A stretch of DNA of 64,000 nt from Streptoverticillium olivoreticuli subsp. olivoreticuli (GCF_003391135.1 NZ_CP031455.1:6781001-6845000), one strand, 5' to 3'. Numbered from the stretch's first letter, positions 36,396-44,657 are shown. Made by a program: numbers and translations. Notes: generated by a model not told the origin, from the letters alone.

Positions 36396-37811
36396 ATGGG
36401 CAAGGGACAGTTCGACGACGCCACACTCGAGCAGCTCTACGCCATGGTGGCGGGCGGCCAGCCGAAGCAGATCAACGACGCCGCGGACGCGTTGCTGAAG
36501 GCGTTCACCGACATCAACGACCTCGGCGGAGAACTCCAGGCACACGTCGACCGCGTCAAGTGGGAGGGCGAGGGCGGCGAAGCGTTCCGCAACTGGGGCG
36601 CGGAGCTGGCCAAGCAGACCCTCAAACTGGCCGACTACACGCTGAAGGTCGGCATCAACATCGGCTTCGCGGGCCAGAGCCTGGGCGAGGCCAAGTCGTC
36701 GATGCCGGCGGTGGAACCGTGCTACGCGGATCCGGCGAAGGAGAAGGCGCGGCTGGATGGGGCGGAGTCCAACCGTCAGGAAGCCATCAAGGCGATGGAG
36801 CGGTTGGACTCCTACTACCGGACGGTGCATTCGGATGTGGCGGGGTTGGAGGAGCCGAAGTTTCCGCATCTTCCATCCATGTTGGCGGCAGCGCCGGTCT
36901 TCGACCAGGAACGGCCGGACAGCGCCTCGGTTTCGCCGGGTTCAGCGGGCGGATACGGCGGGGTGCGCGAAGGCTCTGTGATGCCCGGCACTGGCGCAGC
37001 CGGTGGGACCTCCAGCGGACCCTTGCATCCTTCTGGTGAAGGGCGACACGGACAACTGGGCACAGTGTTGAGCGCTGACCGTCCTGCGCATACGGCGATC
37101 GACTCTGTGGCACTCCCGCAGGCTCCGGACACAGCCACCAGGCACTCCGTCCCGCGCTTGCCTGTCGATCGCCCGGATCCAAGAGGCCCTGTCATGCCAG
37201 GACCTTTGGCGCCTGCCATGCCGTCCGGCTTGCAACGCGGGGTCGAAGTGCCGCGCGTACCTACTGTTGGTCGCCCTGAACAGGTGAGCACAACCCGGCC
37301 TGAAGGTATCCCTCGGGTCGGCGGCAAGGACGGGATCGTCGGTGGCATGCCCGCCCGTTCGGGCAGTCAGTCGGCCGTCCCGCGATTGCCGCGAGGCACT
37401 GTCGTGGGTGAAGAGCGGACCGTGAACGGACCTCAAGCGGGTACAGCGGCGGGACCGCGAGGCACTGCTGCAGGCCCAGGTGCTCGGACAGGAGGTCCGA
37501 TGGGCATGGGTGGCCATCCCGTCGGTGGCGGCACCCCCGGCCCGAGAAATGGCTACGCAGGCCGAAGGCTTGCCACAGAACCGGGCGGTACTGCTGGTGG
37601 CCTGCGTGCACCGCGTGAAGGTCGCTCCGAGTTCACACAGGGCGGCTCAGGTCTCGTGCGAAGTCAGCCACCGGGCGTGATGCCACACTCTGGAGTCAAC
37701 TCTTCAGGCAATAGCCGTCGTCGCTCCAGCAGCAGGCCCGACTATCTGGTGGAAGACGAAGAGACCTGGACCAGAGGCCGCGGGAACGTCGTGCCTCCAG
37801 TCATCGAATAG
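36396..37811 (+). CDS. WXG-type ESX substrate with long disordered C-terminus
   Basis: 471 residues. Residues 1-150 are helical with a turn VKWEGEGGEAFRNWG (Trp56-Glu-Gly58), the WXG signature. The rest is Gly/Pro/Arg-rich and ends in RPDYLVEDEETW...NVVPPVIE, a tail I recognise from other streptomycete WXG proteins. Likely exported by the ESX system. From about nt 36730 the DNA becomes visibly less GC-rich and codon use less biased than in neighbouring housekeeping genes. Confidence 0.82.
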   Translation: MGKGQFDDATLEQLYAMVAGGQPKQINDAADALLKAFTDINDLGGELQAHVDRVKWEGEGGEAFRNWGAELAKQTLKLADYTLKVGINIGFAGQSLGEAKSSMPAVEPCYADPAKEKARLDGAESNRQEAIKAMERLDSYYRTVHSDVAGLEEPKFPHLPSMLAAAPVFDQERPDSASVSPGSAGGYGGVREGSVMPGTGAAGGTSSGPLHPSGEGRHGQLGTVLSADRPAHTAIDSVALPQAPDTATRHSVPRLPVDRPDPRGPVMPGPLAPAMPSGLQRGVEVPRVPTVGRPEQVSTTRPEGIPRVGGKDGIVGGMPARSGSQSAVPRLPRGTVVGEERTVNGPQAGTAAGPRGTAAGPGARTGGPMGMGGHPVGGGTPGPRNGYAGRRLATEPGGTAGGLRAPREGRSEFTQGGSGLVRSQPPGVMPHSGVNSSGNSRRRSSSRPDYLVEDEETWTRGRGNVVPPVIE

Positions 37812-37844
37812 CTCACGAGACCTCACGAAGGGGACCACTGCCTC

Positions 37845-39041
37845 ATGCCATTTCCGGCTCAGCGCGCTCTGCGGACCTCGGCGTTGCTAGCGGTGGTGCT
37901 CGCAAGTATCGCGACTCCGGCAGCGGCGCAGGACGAGCACTCGCGGCAGTGGTTCTTGGACGACATGCAGGCGGAACAGATGTGGAAGGTGAGTAGGGGA
38001 GAGGGCGTCACAGTTGCCGTGATTGATACAGGCGTGGACGGGTCGCTTCCAGAGCTGCGTGGTCAGGTATTGGAAGGTACAGACGTTTCCAACAAGCCCA
38101 CAGGTGCCCATGTGGACAGCGAAGGCCACGGAACGAATATCGCTACGCTGATTGCCGGTACTGGCGTTGATGGCGGAATTCAGGGTTTGGCTCCCGGGGC
38201 CAAGATCCTCCCGGTGAAGGCCGTGCCCGATAGCCAGGCAGACGCCGTTGACGCGCTGATGGCCAGGAGTATTCGGTACGCCGCTGATCATCAGGCCCGA
38301 GTCATCAACATTTCGCTGGCAGGGGATGGTGATGCAGTTCAATACGCCAACACCCAAACTGCCGTCGACTACGCCCTGGGCAAGGGGAGCCTGATCTTTG
38401 CCGGTTCAGGCAATGGTGGAGACAAGGGCAACCAGCCAGAGTTCCCTTCGTCGCTCCGGGGCGTCGTTGGCGTAGGCGCGATCGATCGCCAAGGCAAGGC
38501 GGCGAAGTTCTCGACTTACGGCAACCAGGTGGGGCTCGTAGCCTTCGGCGAGGAAATCGTCGCACACTGTGAAAAGGGTCCCGGCTATTGCATCGGGCGC
38601 GGCACCAGCCAAGCCACCGCCATCGCCTCCGCCTCCGCCGCCCTCATCTGGGCCAAGCACCCGGACTGGACCAACAACCAAGTCCTCCGCGTCATGATGG
38701 AGACGGCCGGAAAGCCCGCGGGCGCCAAAATGCCCAGCAAGTACCTCGGCTACGGCAGCGTCCGCCCCCGCAAGGTGCTCGTCGACGGCGAAGGCGACCC
38801 CGGTCCCGCGGACGTCAACCCCCTCCTCGCGGCCAACGCACCCAAGCCGTCCCCTTCCGTCTCCGCCCCGAACTCGTCCTCAGCCGGCAAACCCATCGCC
38901 GCGGAGCCCGCCACGGACGACGGCATCGGCACCATCGCCTGGGTCGCCCTGGGCGCGGGCGCAGCAGTGATCCTCGCCGCAGCCGTCGGCTTCGGCGTCA
39001 TGCGCCGCCGCGCCAAGGCGACTTACCCGAACCAGCCATAA
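37845..39041 (+). CDS. mycP: second mycosin-type S8 serine protease
   Basis: 398 residues. Signal peptide (1-28, ending ATPAAAQ), subtilisin triad Asp61 (VAVIDTGVDG), His95 (GHGTNIATL) and Ser255 (RGTSQATAI), then a Ser/Pro linker and a C-terminal membrane helix (WVALGAGAAVILAAAVGFGV). A compact mycosin without the Lys/Pro insert of the first one. It lies 33 nt after the WXG gene and 18 nt before an Esx gene, so it may serve these substrates. The first 750 bp are lower in GC than the last 450 bp. Confidence 0.92.
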   Translation: MPFPAQRALRTSALLAVVLASIATPAAAQDEHSRQWFLDDMQAEQMWKVSRGEGVTVAVIDTGVDGSLPELRGQVLEGTDVSNKPTGAHVDSEGHGTNIATLIAGTGVDGGIQGLAPGAKILPVKAVPDSQADAVDALMARSIRYAADHQARVINISLAGDGDAVQYANTQTAVDYALGKGSLIFAGSGNGGDKGNQPEFPSSLRGVVGVGAIDRQGKAAKFSTYGNQVGLVAFGEEIVAHCEKGPGYCIGRGTSQATAIASASAALIWAKHPDWTNNQVLRVMMETAGKPAGAKMPSKYLGYGSVRPRKVLVDGEGDPGPADVNPLLAANAPKPSPSVSAPNSSSAGKPIAAEPATDDGIGTIAWVALGAGAAVILAAAVGFGVMRRRAKATYPNQP

Positions 39042-39059
39042 CAACAAGAAAGGCGAAGC

Positions 39060-39449
39060 ATGTCGGGCACTCAGAAGATCAGTGATCCAGCATTCACCAA
39101 ATTCGAAGGCAAGATCAGGGAGACGAGCGAGGCCCTTTCGGCCAACCTCCGGGCCCTGGCCGACGCCATCGCCACCGTCGAGGCCGCATGGACGGGCGCC
39201 GGCGCCCAGGCATTCCGCACCGCGCAGCTCGCGCTCAATGACGACCACGACGCCCTGCGTCGGCTGATCGACGGCATTCATGACGCCGTGGCGCTGACCC
39301 GCAAGTCGAGCCACGCCAACGACGCCGACATCATGGCGACCTTCAACAAGATCGACGTGAATGGCTCCGCCCCGGGCGGACACCTCGGTTCCCTGGGTAC
39401 GAGCGCCGGTGTCAGCGCCGGTCTCGAAAGCAAGATCAGCAGCTACTAG
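39060..39449 (+). CDS. WXG100-family ESX protein
   Basis: 129 residues with a helix-turn-helix hairpin plan and WTG at residues 44-46 (VEAAWTGAGAQAFRTA). Slightly long for the family because of a Gly/Ser-rich C-terminal extension of about 30 residues. Start ATG follows AAAGGCGAAGC. The adjacent gene encodes a second WXG protein, so the two probably pair as an EsxB/EsxA-like dimer. Which is A and which B cannot be fixed from sequence alone. Confidence 0.88.
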   Translation: MSGTQKISDPAFTKFEGKIRETSEALSANLRALADAIATVEAAWTGAGAQAFRTAQLALNDDHDALRRLIDGIHDAVALTRKSSHANDADIMATFNKIDVNGSAPGGHLGSLGTSAGVSAGLESKISSY

Positions 39450-39487
39450 CAGCACTTCCGAAGAAACAACCACCACAAGGGGGGTAC

Positions 39488-39796
39488 ATGTCCGGGGCGA
39501 ATGACGACCTCAAGGTTCATTACAGCTCGGTCGAGAAGACCGCCGATGACATCAGCAAGGCGGCCGGCGTCGTCGACCAGCAGCTGAAGGACATCTGGGC
39601 CGCGGTCAACGACGTCACGCACGGCTGGGAGGGCGAGGCCCACCAGATGATGCTCCAGGCGAAGGCGCAGTTCGACGCCCGCGGTACGCACATCCACGGG
39701 ATCCTGACCGAGATCTCGGCCAAGATCAAGCAGGGCAGCATGGATTACCGGCACACGGACCGCAAGGCTTCCCAGCTGTTCGACATCAGCTACTGA
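39488..39796 (+). CDS. WXG100-family ESX protein
   Basis: 102 residues, standard family size, with GWEGEAHQ (Trp47-Glu-Gly49) at the turn between two helices. The ribosome site is AAGGGGGG just upstream. With the gene before it, it forms a tandem Esx pair, the usual heterodimeric substrate secreted by EccC-driven export. No C-terminal YxxxD/E signal is evident. Confidence 0.9.
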   Translation: MSGANDDLKVHYSSVEKTADDISKAAGVVDQQLKDIWAAVNDVTHGWEGEAHQMMLQAKAQFDARGTHIHGILTEISAKIKQGSMDYRHTDRKASQLFDISY

Positions 39797-39808
39797 CGGC
39801 CCGCGGCC

Positions 39809-39855
39809 GTGGGGTGGGCGGGCAATGCGCGGCGAGACGCGCCCGCCCGCCCCAC
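39809..39855. terminator. hairpin between convergent esx pair and BldB-family gene
   Basis: 15-bp inverted repeat (39809-39823 / 39841-39855) with one G-T pair and a 17-nt loop, 13 nt after the Esx stop and 9 nt from the opposite stop. Likely terminates both transcripts. Confidence 0.75.
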
Positions 39856-39864
39856 TCCGCACGC

Positions 39865-40092
39865 TCAGGTCAGATCGAACTCGCCGTCCCGCGCGCCCAG
39901 CACGAAGGCCCGCCACTCGCTTTCCGTATAGCGCAGCACGACCTCCGGTTCGGCCGACGACCGCATTGCCACCGCGCCGCCCGGGAGATACGCGATCTCG
40001 ACGCGCACCTCTGTCGTGGCGTCCGGCGCGCTCAGCCACTCCACGCCGGAGATGTCCATCGCGTAGAGCTCGTCTTTCTCATGTGGGTCCAT
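39865..40092 (-). CDS. bldB: BldB/DUF397 family small protein, probable BldB
   Basis: 75 residues from ATG 40092 (weak ribosome site; a longer N-terminus cannot be ruled out). It shows the DUF397 core: VEWLSAP, then VRVEIAYLPGGAVAMRSS, and the ending YTESEWRAFVLGARDGEFDL. It lacks the cysteine-bearing N-terminal motif of ordinary DUF397 proteins. In S. coelicolor bldB, required for aerial growth, lies within the ESX cluster, and position plus sequence make this the likely counterpart. BldB acts as a small dimeric regulator of unclear mechanism. It lies 121 nt downstream of an anti-sigma-type ATPase gene on the same strand. Confidence 0.65.
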   Translation of the reverse strand: MDPHEKDELYAMDISGVEWLSAPDATTEVRVEIAYLPGGAVAMRSSAEPEVVLRYTESEWRAFVLGARDGEFDLT

Positions 40093-40213
40093 GGGGCAGA
40101 GGCCGCCTTTCAGGGTGCGATGTTGCCGCCATATCGCGGCGCGCGCACATGAGTTGGCGCCGCGAGATTCAACGTGAGCAGCGTACTCCCGGAGGCGCCG
40201 CGTCATCGGTGGA

Positions 40214-40720
40214 TCACCGATCACGGTCGCCTCGGAGCCGGTCGTAGTTCCGTGCCGCGTCCCGCGAGAACGCCACCCACAGCTTGTGCCCGGCCAGCGG
40301 CCCGCCTACCTCGTCCAGGCCGCAACAAAGGCTGTCGCTGGCGTCCAGCGCGGCGTCCAGCATGGAAAGCGCGGCCCGCCGCTGCGCCCGACAGGCTTCC
40401 CGTTCGGCCTTCGGGTGCCGGGGGTGCTCGTCGAACACGGTGAGCCGCAGCACGCCGAACCGCCACCGAATGGACAGATTGGTCGCCTTCCCGGGGGTGA
40501 ACAGGTAGGCGTTGGCGAGGAGTTCGGAGGTCGCGAGCACGCCGAGCTCGACCATGTCGGCGAGGTCGTGCGCACGCAGGAGGCGATCGACGGTCTTACG
40601 GGCCATGCGGAGGCAGTACGCGCCGCCGGGGAGCCCCAGGGAGTAGTCGAGGTTGCTGGGGATGGGCCCGGTGTTCGCGGACACGGATGACGAATCGGGC
40701 ATGCAGGGGGCGAGGATCAT
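40214..40720 (-). CDS. ATP-binding (anti-sigma-factor-type HATPase) protein
   Basis: 168 residues from ATG 40720 (GGAG 10 nt upstream). A GHKL/RsbW-like kinase fold is suggested by LADMVELGVLATSELLANA (N box with Glu and Asn, about residues 55-73) and VLRLTVFDEHP in the place of the usual G1 box, which is degenerate. Such ATPases recur beside WhiJ/BldB-type regulators in streptomycetes. It diverges from the HTH gene at 41001 and precedes the BldB-family gene. Confidence 0.82.
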   Translation of the reverse strand: MILAPCMPDSSSVSANTGPIPSNLDYSLGLPGGAYCLRMARKTVDRLLRAHDLADMVELGVLATSELLANAYLFTPGKATNLSIRWRFGVLRLTVFDEHPRHPKAEREACRAQRRAALSMLDAALDASDSLCCGLDEVGGPLAGHKLWVAFSRDAARNYDRLRGDRDR

Positions 40721-40881
40721 GCGTGGTCACTCCAGACGCTCGGCAGGGGAGAGTCCTCGCACGCGGTACGGGCGCCGGTGGCCTGCCTCCCTGGGCGCGA
40801 GCGCGCCCACTCCAGGGAAGGTGGGCATGCTCGCGCGGTGCACTTCCGGCTCCACGGCGTGTGAGCTAGGCAACACCGACG

Positions 40882-40934
40882 GTAGCGCAGTCGGGAAGCC
40901 CTGTGCTACTCACTCTCAGGAATCCCTGTGCTAC
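40882..40934. promoter_or_regulatory. three related 9-bp sites upstream of the HTH regulator
   Basis: CTGTGCTAC occurs at 40901-40909 and 40926-40934, each inside an identical 11-bp CCCTGTGCTAC, with starts 25 bp apart. An inverted version with one change, GTAGCGCAG, is at 40882-40890. They lie in the divergent gap between the ATPase and HTH genes, about 67 bp before the HTH start. Candidate operators for the HTH protein. Confidence 0.5.
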
Positions 40935-41000
40935 GGGGTGATCGCTGGAACTCGCCGCTACCGGCGGGCAGACTGGTTGCCGGTTCGAGAGGGGAGCCAC

Positions 41001-41852
41001 ATGCCGCCGAGAAGCAATCCGACGATCCGTCAACGTCGGTTGGGAGCCGCGCTACGCCACTTGCGGGAGCAGGCAGACATGTCAGCCCTGGACGCGGCAG
41101 CGGTGCTCGGAGTCGACCGCACCCGCATCTCCAACACGGAGGCCGGGCGCTTCGGAATCAGCCCGGCCCGCATCCGCGTGCTCGCCTCCAACTACGGTTG
41201 TACGGACGACGGTTTGATCGACGCTCTCGCCGCGATGACACAGGACCACACCAAGGGCTGGTGGGAGACGTACAGGGACGCCCTTCCTGCCTTCTTCCTG
41301 GACATCGCCGAGCTCGAGTGGCATGCGGTCAGGATTCGCAATGCCTTGACGTCGCACATCCCCGGTCTGCTCCAGACCGCAGACCACGCACGAGCCATCT
41401 TCGATTTGGTGATCCCGGCGATGTCGGCTGAAGAGATCGAAACCCGCGTGGCCCACCGCTTGGAGCGTCACCGAGTCCTCGACCGGGATGACCCTCCTGC
41501 TTACGAGGCAGTCGTCCACGAGAGTGCTCTGCGCATGCAGTTCGGCGGACGTTCCGTCGCACGTGCTCAGCTGGAAAGCCTCCTGGAAGCGAGCGAGCGG
41601 GAGCACGTCAGCCTCAGGGTGATCCCATTCGCTGCTGGCAGTTTCCCCGGAGCCGGACAGACGATCCTCTATGCCTGTGCGTCGGTTCCCCAACTCGACA
41701 CCGTTCAGTTGGACACGTCCCACGGGTCTGTCTTTGTCGATTCCGAGATGCAGCTTGCCAACTACCGATTGCTGTTCGACATGATGGAACCCTGCGTACT
41801 CGGCGAGAGTGAGTCACGCGAGTTCATCCACGAGATCGCTCGGCAACTTTGA
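41001..41852 (+). CDS. WhiJ-like HTH (XRE) regulator with DUF5753 domain
   Basis: 283 residues from ATG 41001 (GAGGGGAG 5 nt before). N-terminal helix-turn-helix at about 14-68 (LGAALRHLREQADMSALDAA, then LGVDRTRISNTEAGRFG), followed by the DUF5753 domain (about 95-275: IPGLLQTADHARAIF, VVHESALRMQFGG, LRVIPFAAGSFPGAG). This is the streptomycete WhiJ-type layout, usually paired with a DUF397 protein gene, here 10 nt downstream. DNA in this gene has lower GC than the flanking core genes. Confidence 0.9.
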   Translation: MPPRSNPTIRQRRLGAALRHLREQADMSALDAAAVLGVDRTRISNTEAGRFGISPARIRVLASNYGCTDDGLIDALAAMTQDHTKGWWETYRDALPAFFLDIAELEWHAVRIRNALTSHIPGLLQTADHARAIFDLVIPAMSAEEIETRVAHRLERHRVLDRDDPPAYEAVVHESALRMQFGGRSVARAQLESLLEASEREHVSLRVIPFAAGSFPGAGQTILYACASVPQLDTVQLDTSHGSVFVDSEMQLANYRLLFDMMEPCVLGESESREFIHEIARQL

Positions 41853-41862
41853 AGGGCACGTC

Positions 41863-42057
41863 ATGTCCGAAATCCGGTGGCAGGAACCGCTCTGCGCCAA
41901 TGGCGGCAACGCCTGCCTCCAAATCGGCCACACCGCGACCGGAACCCCCATACTCCGCGAAACAACCCGACCCGACGAACTGATCGCCACCACCCGCGAA
42001 GGACTCCGCAACCTCATCGAAGCCGCCAAGAGAGGCGACCTCGACCACCTCGTATAA
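41863..42057 (+). CDS. small DUF397-type protein
   Basis: 64 residues from ATG 41863 (GAAGGG 6 nt upstream), 10 nt after the HTH gene. Sequence features IRWQEPLCANGGNACLQIGH and the ending LRNLIEAAKRGDLDHLV match small partner proteins of WhiJ-like regulators. Probably modulates the HTH protein encoded next to it. It is more divergent than the BldB-family protein at 39865. Confidence 0.78.
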   Translation: MSEIRWQEPLCANGGNACLQIGHTATGTPILRETTRPDELIATTREGLRNLIEAAKRGDLDHLV

Positions 42058-42070
42058 GCACCACGCCCGG

Positions 42071-42104
42071 CCGCGCCCTGCTGCCGGGCACCCGCCCGGC
42101 GCGG
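42071..42104. terminator. hairpin between convergent DUF397 and rhomboid genes
   Basis: Outer arms 42071-42077 / 42098-42104 (7 bp), and alternatively GCCGGGC / GCCCGGC (42083-42089 / 42094-42100). Sits in the 80-bp convergent gap. Confidence 0.55.
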
Positions 42105-42137
42105 CATGCGCGAACTGCCCGCGACCATGGGGCCGAA

Positions 42138-42875
42138 TCACGCCGTGGAGGACCGCTCGGTGCTGTGGGAGCCGGTCGCCGTCCGCGAGATGAGCTGACG
42201 ATCGCGCGCCGACAGCATCGCCAGCGCGCATCCCAGCAGAAGCGCCGCGCCGTGGATGTTCTGGGCGACCGCCAGCACGGCGCCGACGAGCGGCACGGCC
42301 AGAGCCGTCGGCCGGTGGACGGCGATACCGCGCTCCTTGCCGACCCGTATCAGCGCGGACGCGGCCACGCAGGCGACGATCGCCGGGATGGCGGCGCCCG
42401 ACCAGAGAGTGCCGACCATGGCGCCGCAACAGAGCAGCAGCACCAGCGCGGCCCAGTCGGGCAACCGGGAGTCGTCACGCCACAGCGCCAGCGCGGCGGC
42501 GCCGGCCAGCGCGCAGATCGCTATGGAGTTGCCGCCACCGGTGGGCTGCCAGGCATAGCCCACGAACTCGCAGACGATTCCCACCCCGAAGTACTGCAGC
42601 AACCAGCGCGACCGGGACAGGACCTGCTCCGCGACCGTCCCCATCAGCAGCAGGAAGAGCAAGTTGCTCACCGTCCCGGCCACCCCGCCGTCCTGGACGA
42701 ACAGGGAGGTGACCGAGCGCCACCAATCCCCGTGCAGTCCGGCCGGAGTCCGCTGCAGATCCGCGAGCACGCCGCGCACCGCGAACTGCAGGAGGTTCAC
42801 CGCCGCGGTAGCCGCGAACACCACCGCCGTCACCACGGGGAACCGTCGCAGACCTGCGCGTTCAGTGATCGTCAT
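42138..42875 (-). CDS. rhomboid-family intramembrane protein
   Basis: 245 residues from ATG 42875 (GTG 42881 also possible; no strong ribosome site). About six membrane helices. The likely catalytic pair of rhomboid proteases is present: Ser117 in GGGNSIAICALAG and His208 in the last helices (NIHGAALLLGCAL), with WWRSVTSLFVQDGG early as in the family. The GxSG motif is altered to GNSI, so activity is uncertain. It faces the DUF397 gene and has no evident link to ESX. Confidence 0.75.
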   Translation of the reverse strand: MTITERAGLRRFPVVTAVVFAATAAVNLLQFAVRGVLADLQRTPAGLHGDWWRSVTSLFVQDGGVAGTVSNLLFLLLMGTVAEQVLSRSRWLLQYFGVGIVCEFVGYAWQPTGGGNSIAICALAGAAALALWRDDSRLPDWAALVLLLCCGAMVGTLWSGAAIPAIVACVAASALIRVGKERGIAVHRPTALAVPLVGAVLAVAQNIHGAALLLGCALAMLSARDRQLISRTATGSHSTERSSTA

Positions 42876-42964
42876 GACCACAAGTATCCGGCCTGGCGCG
42901 GGGCCCGACCAGTGCCGTAACTAACGGTCTCTGCATGACAAATGTCCCGGACCAAGGGTGCGAG

Positions 42965-43354
42965 TCACTGCTCCACGGCGTACTGCGCCACCCCGTTGCC
43001 GAGCGACCAGTCGATCGACTCGTTCTCGGTCAGCGTGACGAACATGTTCCGCGGCTCGGTACCCGCGTACTCCTGGGCGAGCTCGGCGATCCGCCGGTAC
43101 AGCGCCTGCTTCTGCTCCGGGGCGCGCCCGGACCGCATGGTGATGGCCACGAACACGATGCCGTCGTAGCGGTGCACACCGAGGTAGTCGTCGAAGCGAA
43201 GCGTGCCGGTGGTGCCGTCGTGACTGGTCAGTATCTGGAACCGGTCGTCGGCCGGAAAGCCGATCGTCTCGGTCAGGGCGTCGTGAACGGCGCGGCCGAG
43301 CGCGTCGAGCTGATCGCTGTCGGCTCTCAGCGCGTCAATGCGGACAAGTGGCAT
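42965..43354 (-). CDS. tautomerase family protein
   Basis: 129 residues. After removal of Met the chain starts with Pro, as in 4-oxalocrotonate tautomerase-like enzymes where Pro1 is the catalytic base (MPLVRIDAL). The length, near twice a short 4-OT subunit, and AITMRSGRAPEQKQALYRRI, LTENESIDWSLGNG fit the longer tautomerase group. Substrate unknown. A run GTACGTACTAGTAGGTAC lies about 55 bp upstream. Confidence 0.85.
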   Translation of the reverse strand: MPLVRIDALRADSDQLDALGRAVHDALTETIGFPADDRFQILTSHDGTTGTLRFDDYLGVHRYDGIVFVAITMRSGRAPEQKQALYRRIAELAQEYAGTEPRNMFVTLTENESIDWSLGNGVAQYAVEQ

Positions 43355-43472
43355 GCCAGTTCCCCTCCGGGGCGGGTGGACGGTGGGATCGCCTTCTGCC
43401 GTGATCGTACGTACTAGTAGGTACAGATGGGAGTGCTGCTGTCGATGCCTTGGATCTCTTAACGTGCAGGCG

Positions 43473-44045
43473 TCAGGCCTTGCACGCGCCCTTGCGCGCT
43501 GTGGCGATCAGGCCGACATTCGTCGGTTCCGCGGGCGCGTTCTTCACGGAGACGCCTGTCGTGACCGTCAGGCAGTAGGGGCTGCCTGTCTTCCGCGAGG
43601 AGATGGTGAACTTCTCGCCGCCGTCGTCCGTCTTCCCTGCGGGTTCGAACGTGAGGTCACTCAGGACATCTCCAGTTACCTTCCTCATGACCGTGTCCAC
43701 GGCGAGGTAGTAGTCGGGCGAGAGTATGCCGCCCTGCTGCACCTTCTCCTGATCGAGCCGGGCCACGACGTCGTCGACGGCACTCTTCACGTCGCCCGCG
43801 TCGTATGTCGATTGACTCTCCCAGTGCATGAGCACGAACCCCATGCCGCAGAGCACGGCGGCACTGACGAACGCGCCGACACGCTGCATGGCGTAGGCGG
43901 CGGGAGACGGCTCGTTGGCCCCGGGATCGCGGTACTGCCATGCGCGGCCTCCCCAGTAGATGGCCCGGGGGTTGATGCAAGCGACCAGAAACAGCCCGGC
44001 GGCCAGAATCCAGCACACGCTCGCCATTTGCATGGTCTTGGTCAT
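43473..44045 (-). CDS. two-helix membrane protein at the end of the effector cassette
   Basis: 190 residues. Hydrophobic helices at about 8-25 (ASVCWILAAGLFLVACI) and 57-73 (GAFVSAAVLCGMGFVLM) flank YWGGRAWQYRDPGANEPS, followed by a 115-residue outer domain. The YW-x-x-RAWQY region resembles small streptomycete DUF6199-type proteins, with low certainty. Last gene of a run of four minus-strand genes; 51 nt after the lipoprotein gene. Candidate immunity or accessory protein for the upstream hydrolase. GC is clearly below the window average. Confidence 0.7.
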   Translation of the reverse strand: MTKTMQMASVCWILAAGLFLVACINPRAIYWGGRAWQYRDPGANEPSPAAYAMQRVGAFVSAAVLCGMGFVLMHWESQSTYDAGDVKSAVDDVVARLDQEKVQQGGILSPDYYLAVDTVMRKVTGDVLSDLTFEPAGKTDDGGEKFTISSRKTGSPYCLTVTTGVSVKNAPAEPTNVGLIATARKGACKA

Positions 44046-44096
44046 CGGGAGGCGGGCACTCCAATCATGAATCGCAGGTCTGTCCGGAAGGGATCG

Positions 44097-44657
44097 TCAG
44101 TTGCTGTCAGGGGTGTTGGGATCGCCGGAGTCGCGGAAGCACCTGGAGTACAAGGTGACTTCGATCAGTGGTTCTTTGCCGTCGAGCCCCTTCATCCACG
44201 TGACTTCGAGTTGAGTGCGAGTCTCCGAGTGAACGGCCGAGATCTCCAGATTCTGGTTCCTGCTGGTGTCTGCCCCGTACCTTTCGACCTTCCAGCCCTG
44301 CGCCGGGAGCTTGTCCTTGAGGTTGTTCATCCCCTTCTGGAGACTGTCGTTGTCCGCCCCGTACAGGGACCAGGGATGCCTGACACTGCGGTAGCCGGAC
44401 ACGTCGCCATCACTTGTGCTGCATGAACCGGCTGCGGGGCCGGGCTCGGTTACCTTTCCCTTGACCTGCAGCATGTCCAGAACCTTGCTGGACAGGGAGC
44501 CGATTTCCTTCTCGACGGCCTGGCTGCTGCGCGTTTCCGGTTCGTAGTCGAGCTTTCTGGTCTTTTCATCCATGGCAGAACACCCCATAGTCAAAGTCAG
44601 GATGCCCAGAAGGGTCAGGCCCATCTGGATTCGGCTTGCATTCCGTCTGGTTATCAA
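44097..44657 (-). CDS. small lipoprotein next to the ESX-type hydrolase
   Basis: 186 residues from TTG 44657 (GGAAGAG 6 nt upstream, 3 nt after the hydrolase stop). Signal peptide with lipobox LTMGC, Cys26. The mature domain contains two further cysteines (GSCSTSDGD and YSRCFRDSG) that may pair, and W-x-E-R-Y blocks; the fold is not recognised. An ATG 11 codons in would also leave a signal peptide. Being lipid-anchored outside the membrane directly downstream of a putative secreted hydrolase, it is a natural candidate for immunity. Confidence 0.75.
   Translation of the reverse strand: MITRRNASRIQMGLTLLGILTLTMGCSAMDEKTRKLDYEPETRSSQAVEKEIGSLSSKVLDMLQVKGKVTEPGPAAGSCSTSDGDVSGYRSVRHPWSLYGADNDSLQKGMNNLKDKLPAQGWKVERYGADTSRNQNLEISAVHSETRTQLEVTWMKGLDGKEPLIEVTLYSRCFRDSGDPNTPDSN

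Noticed and set aside
43395..43440. GTACGTACTAGTAGGTAC near the tautomerase promoter as a regulator site
   Set aside because: Partly palindromic but short, imperfect and not repeated elsewhere that I could see; not enough to call.
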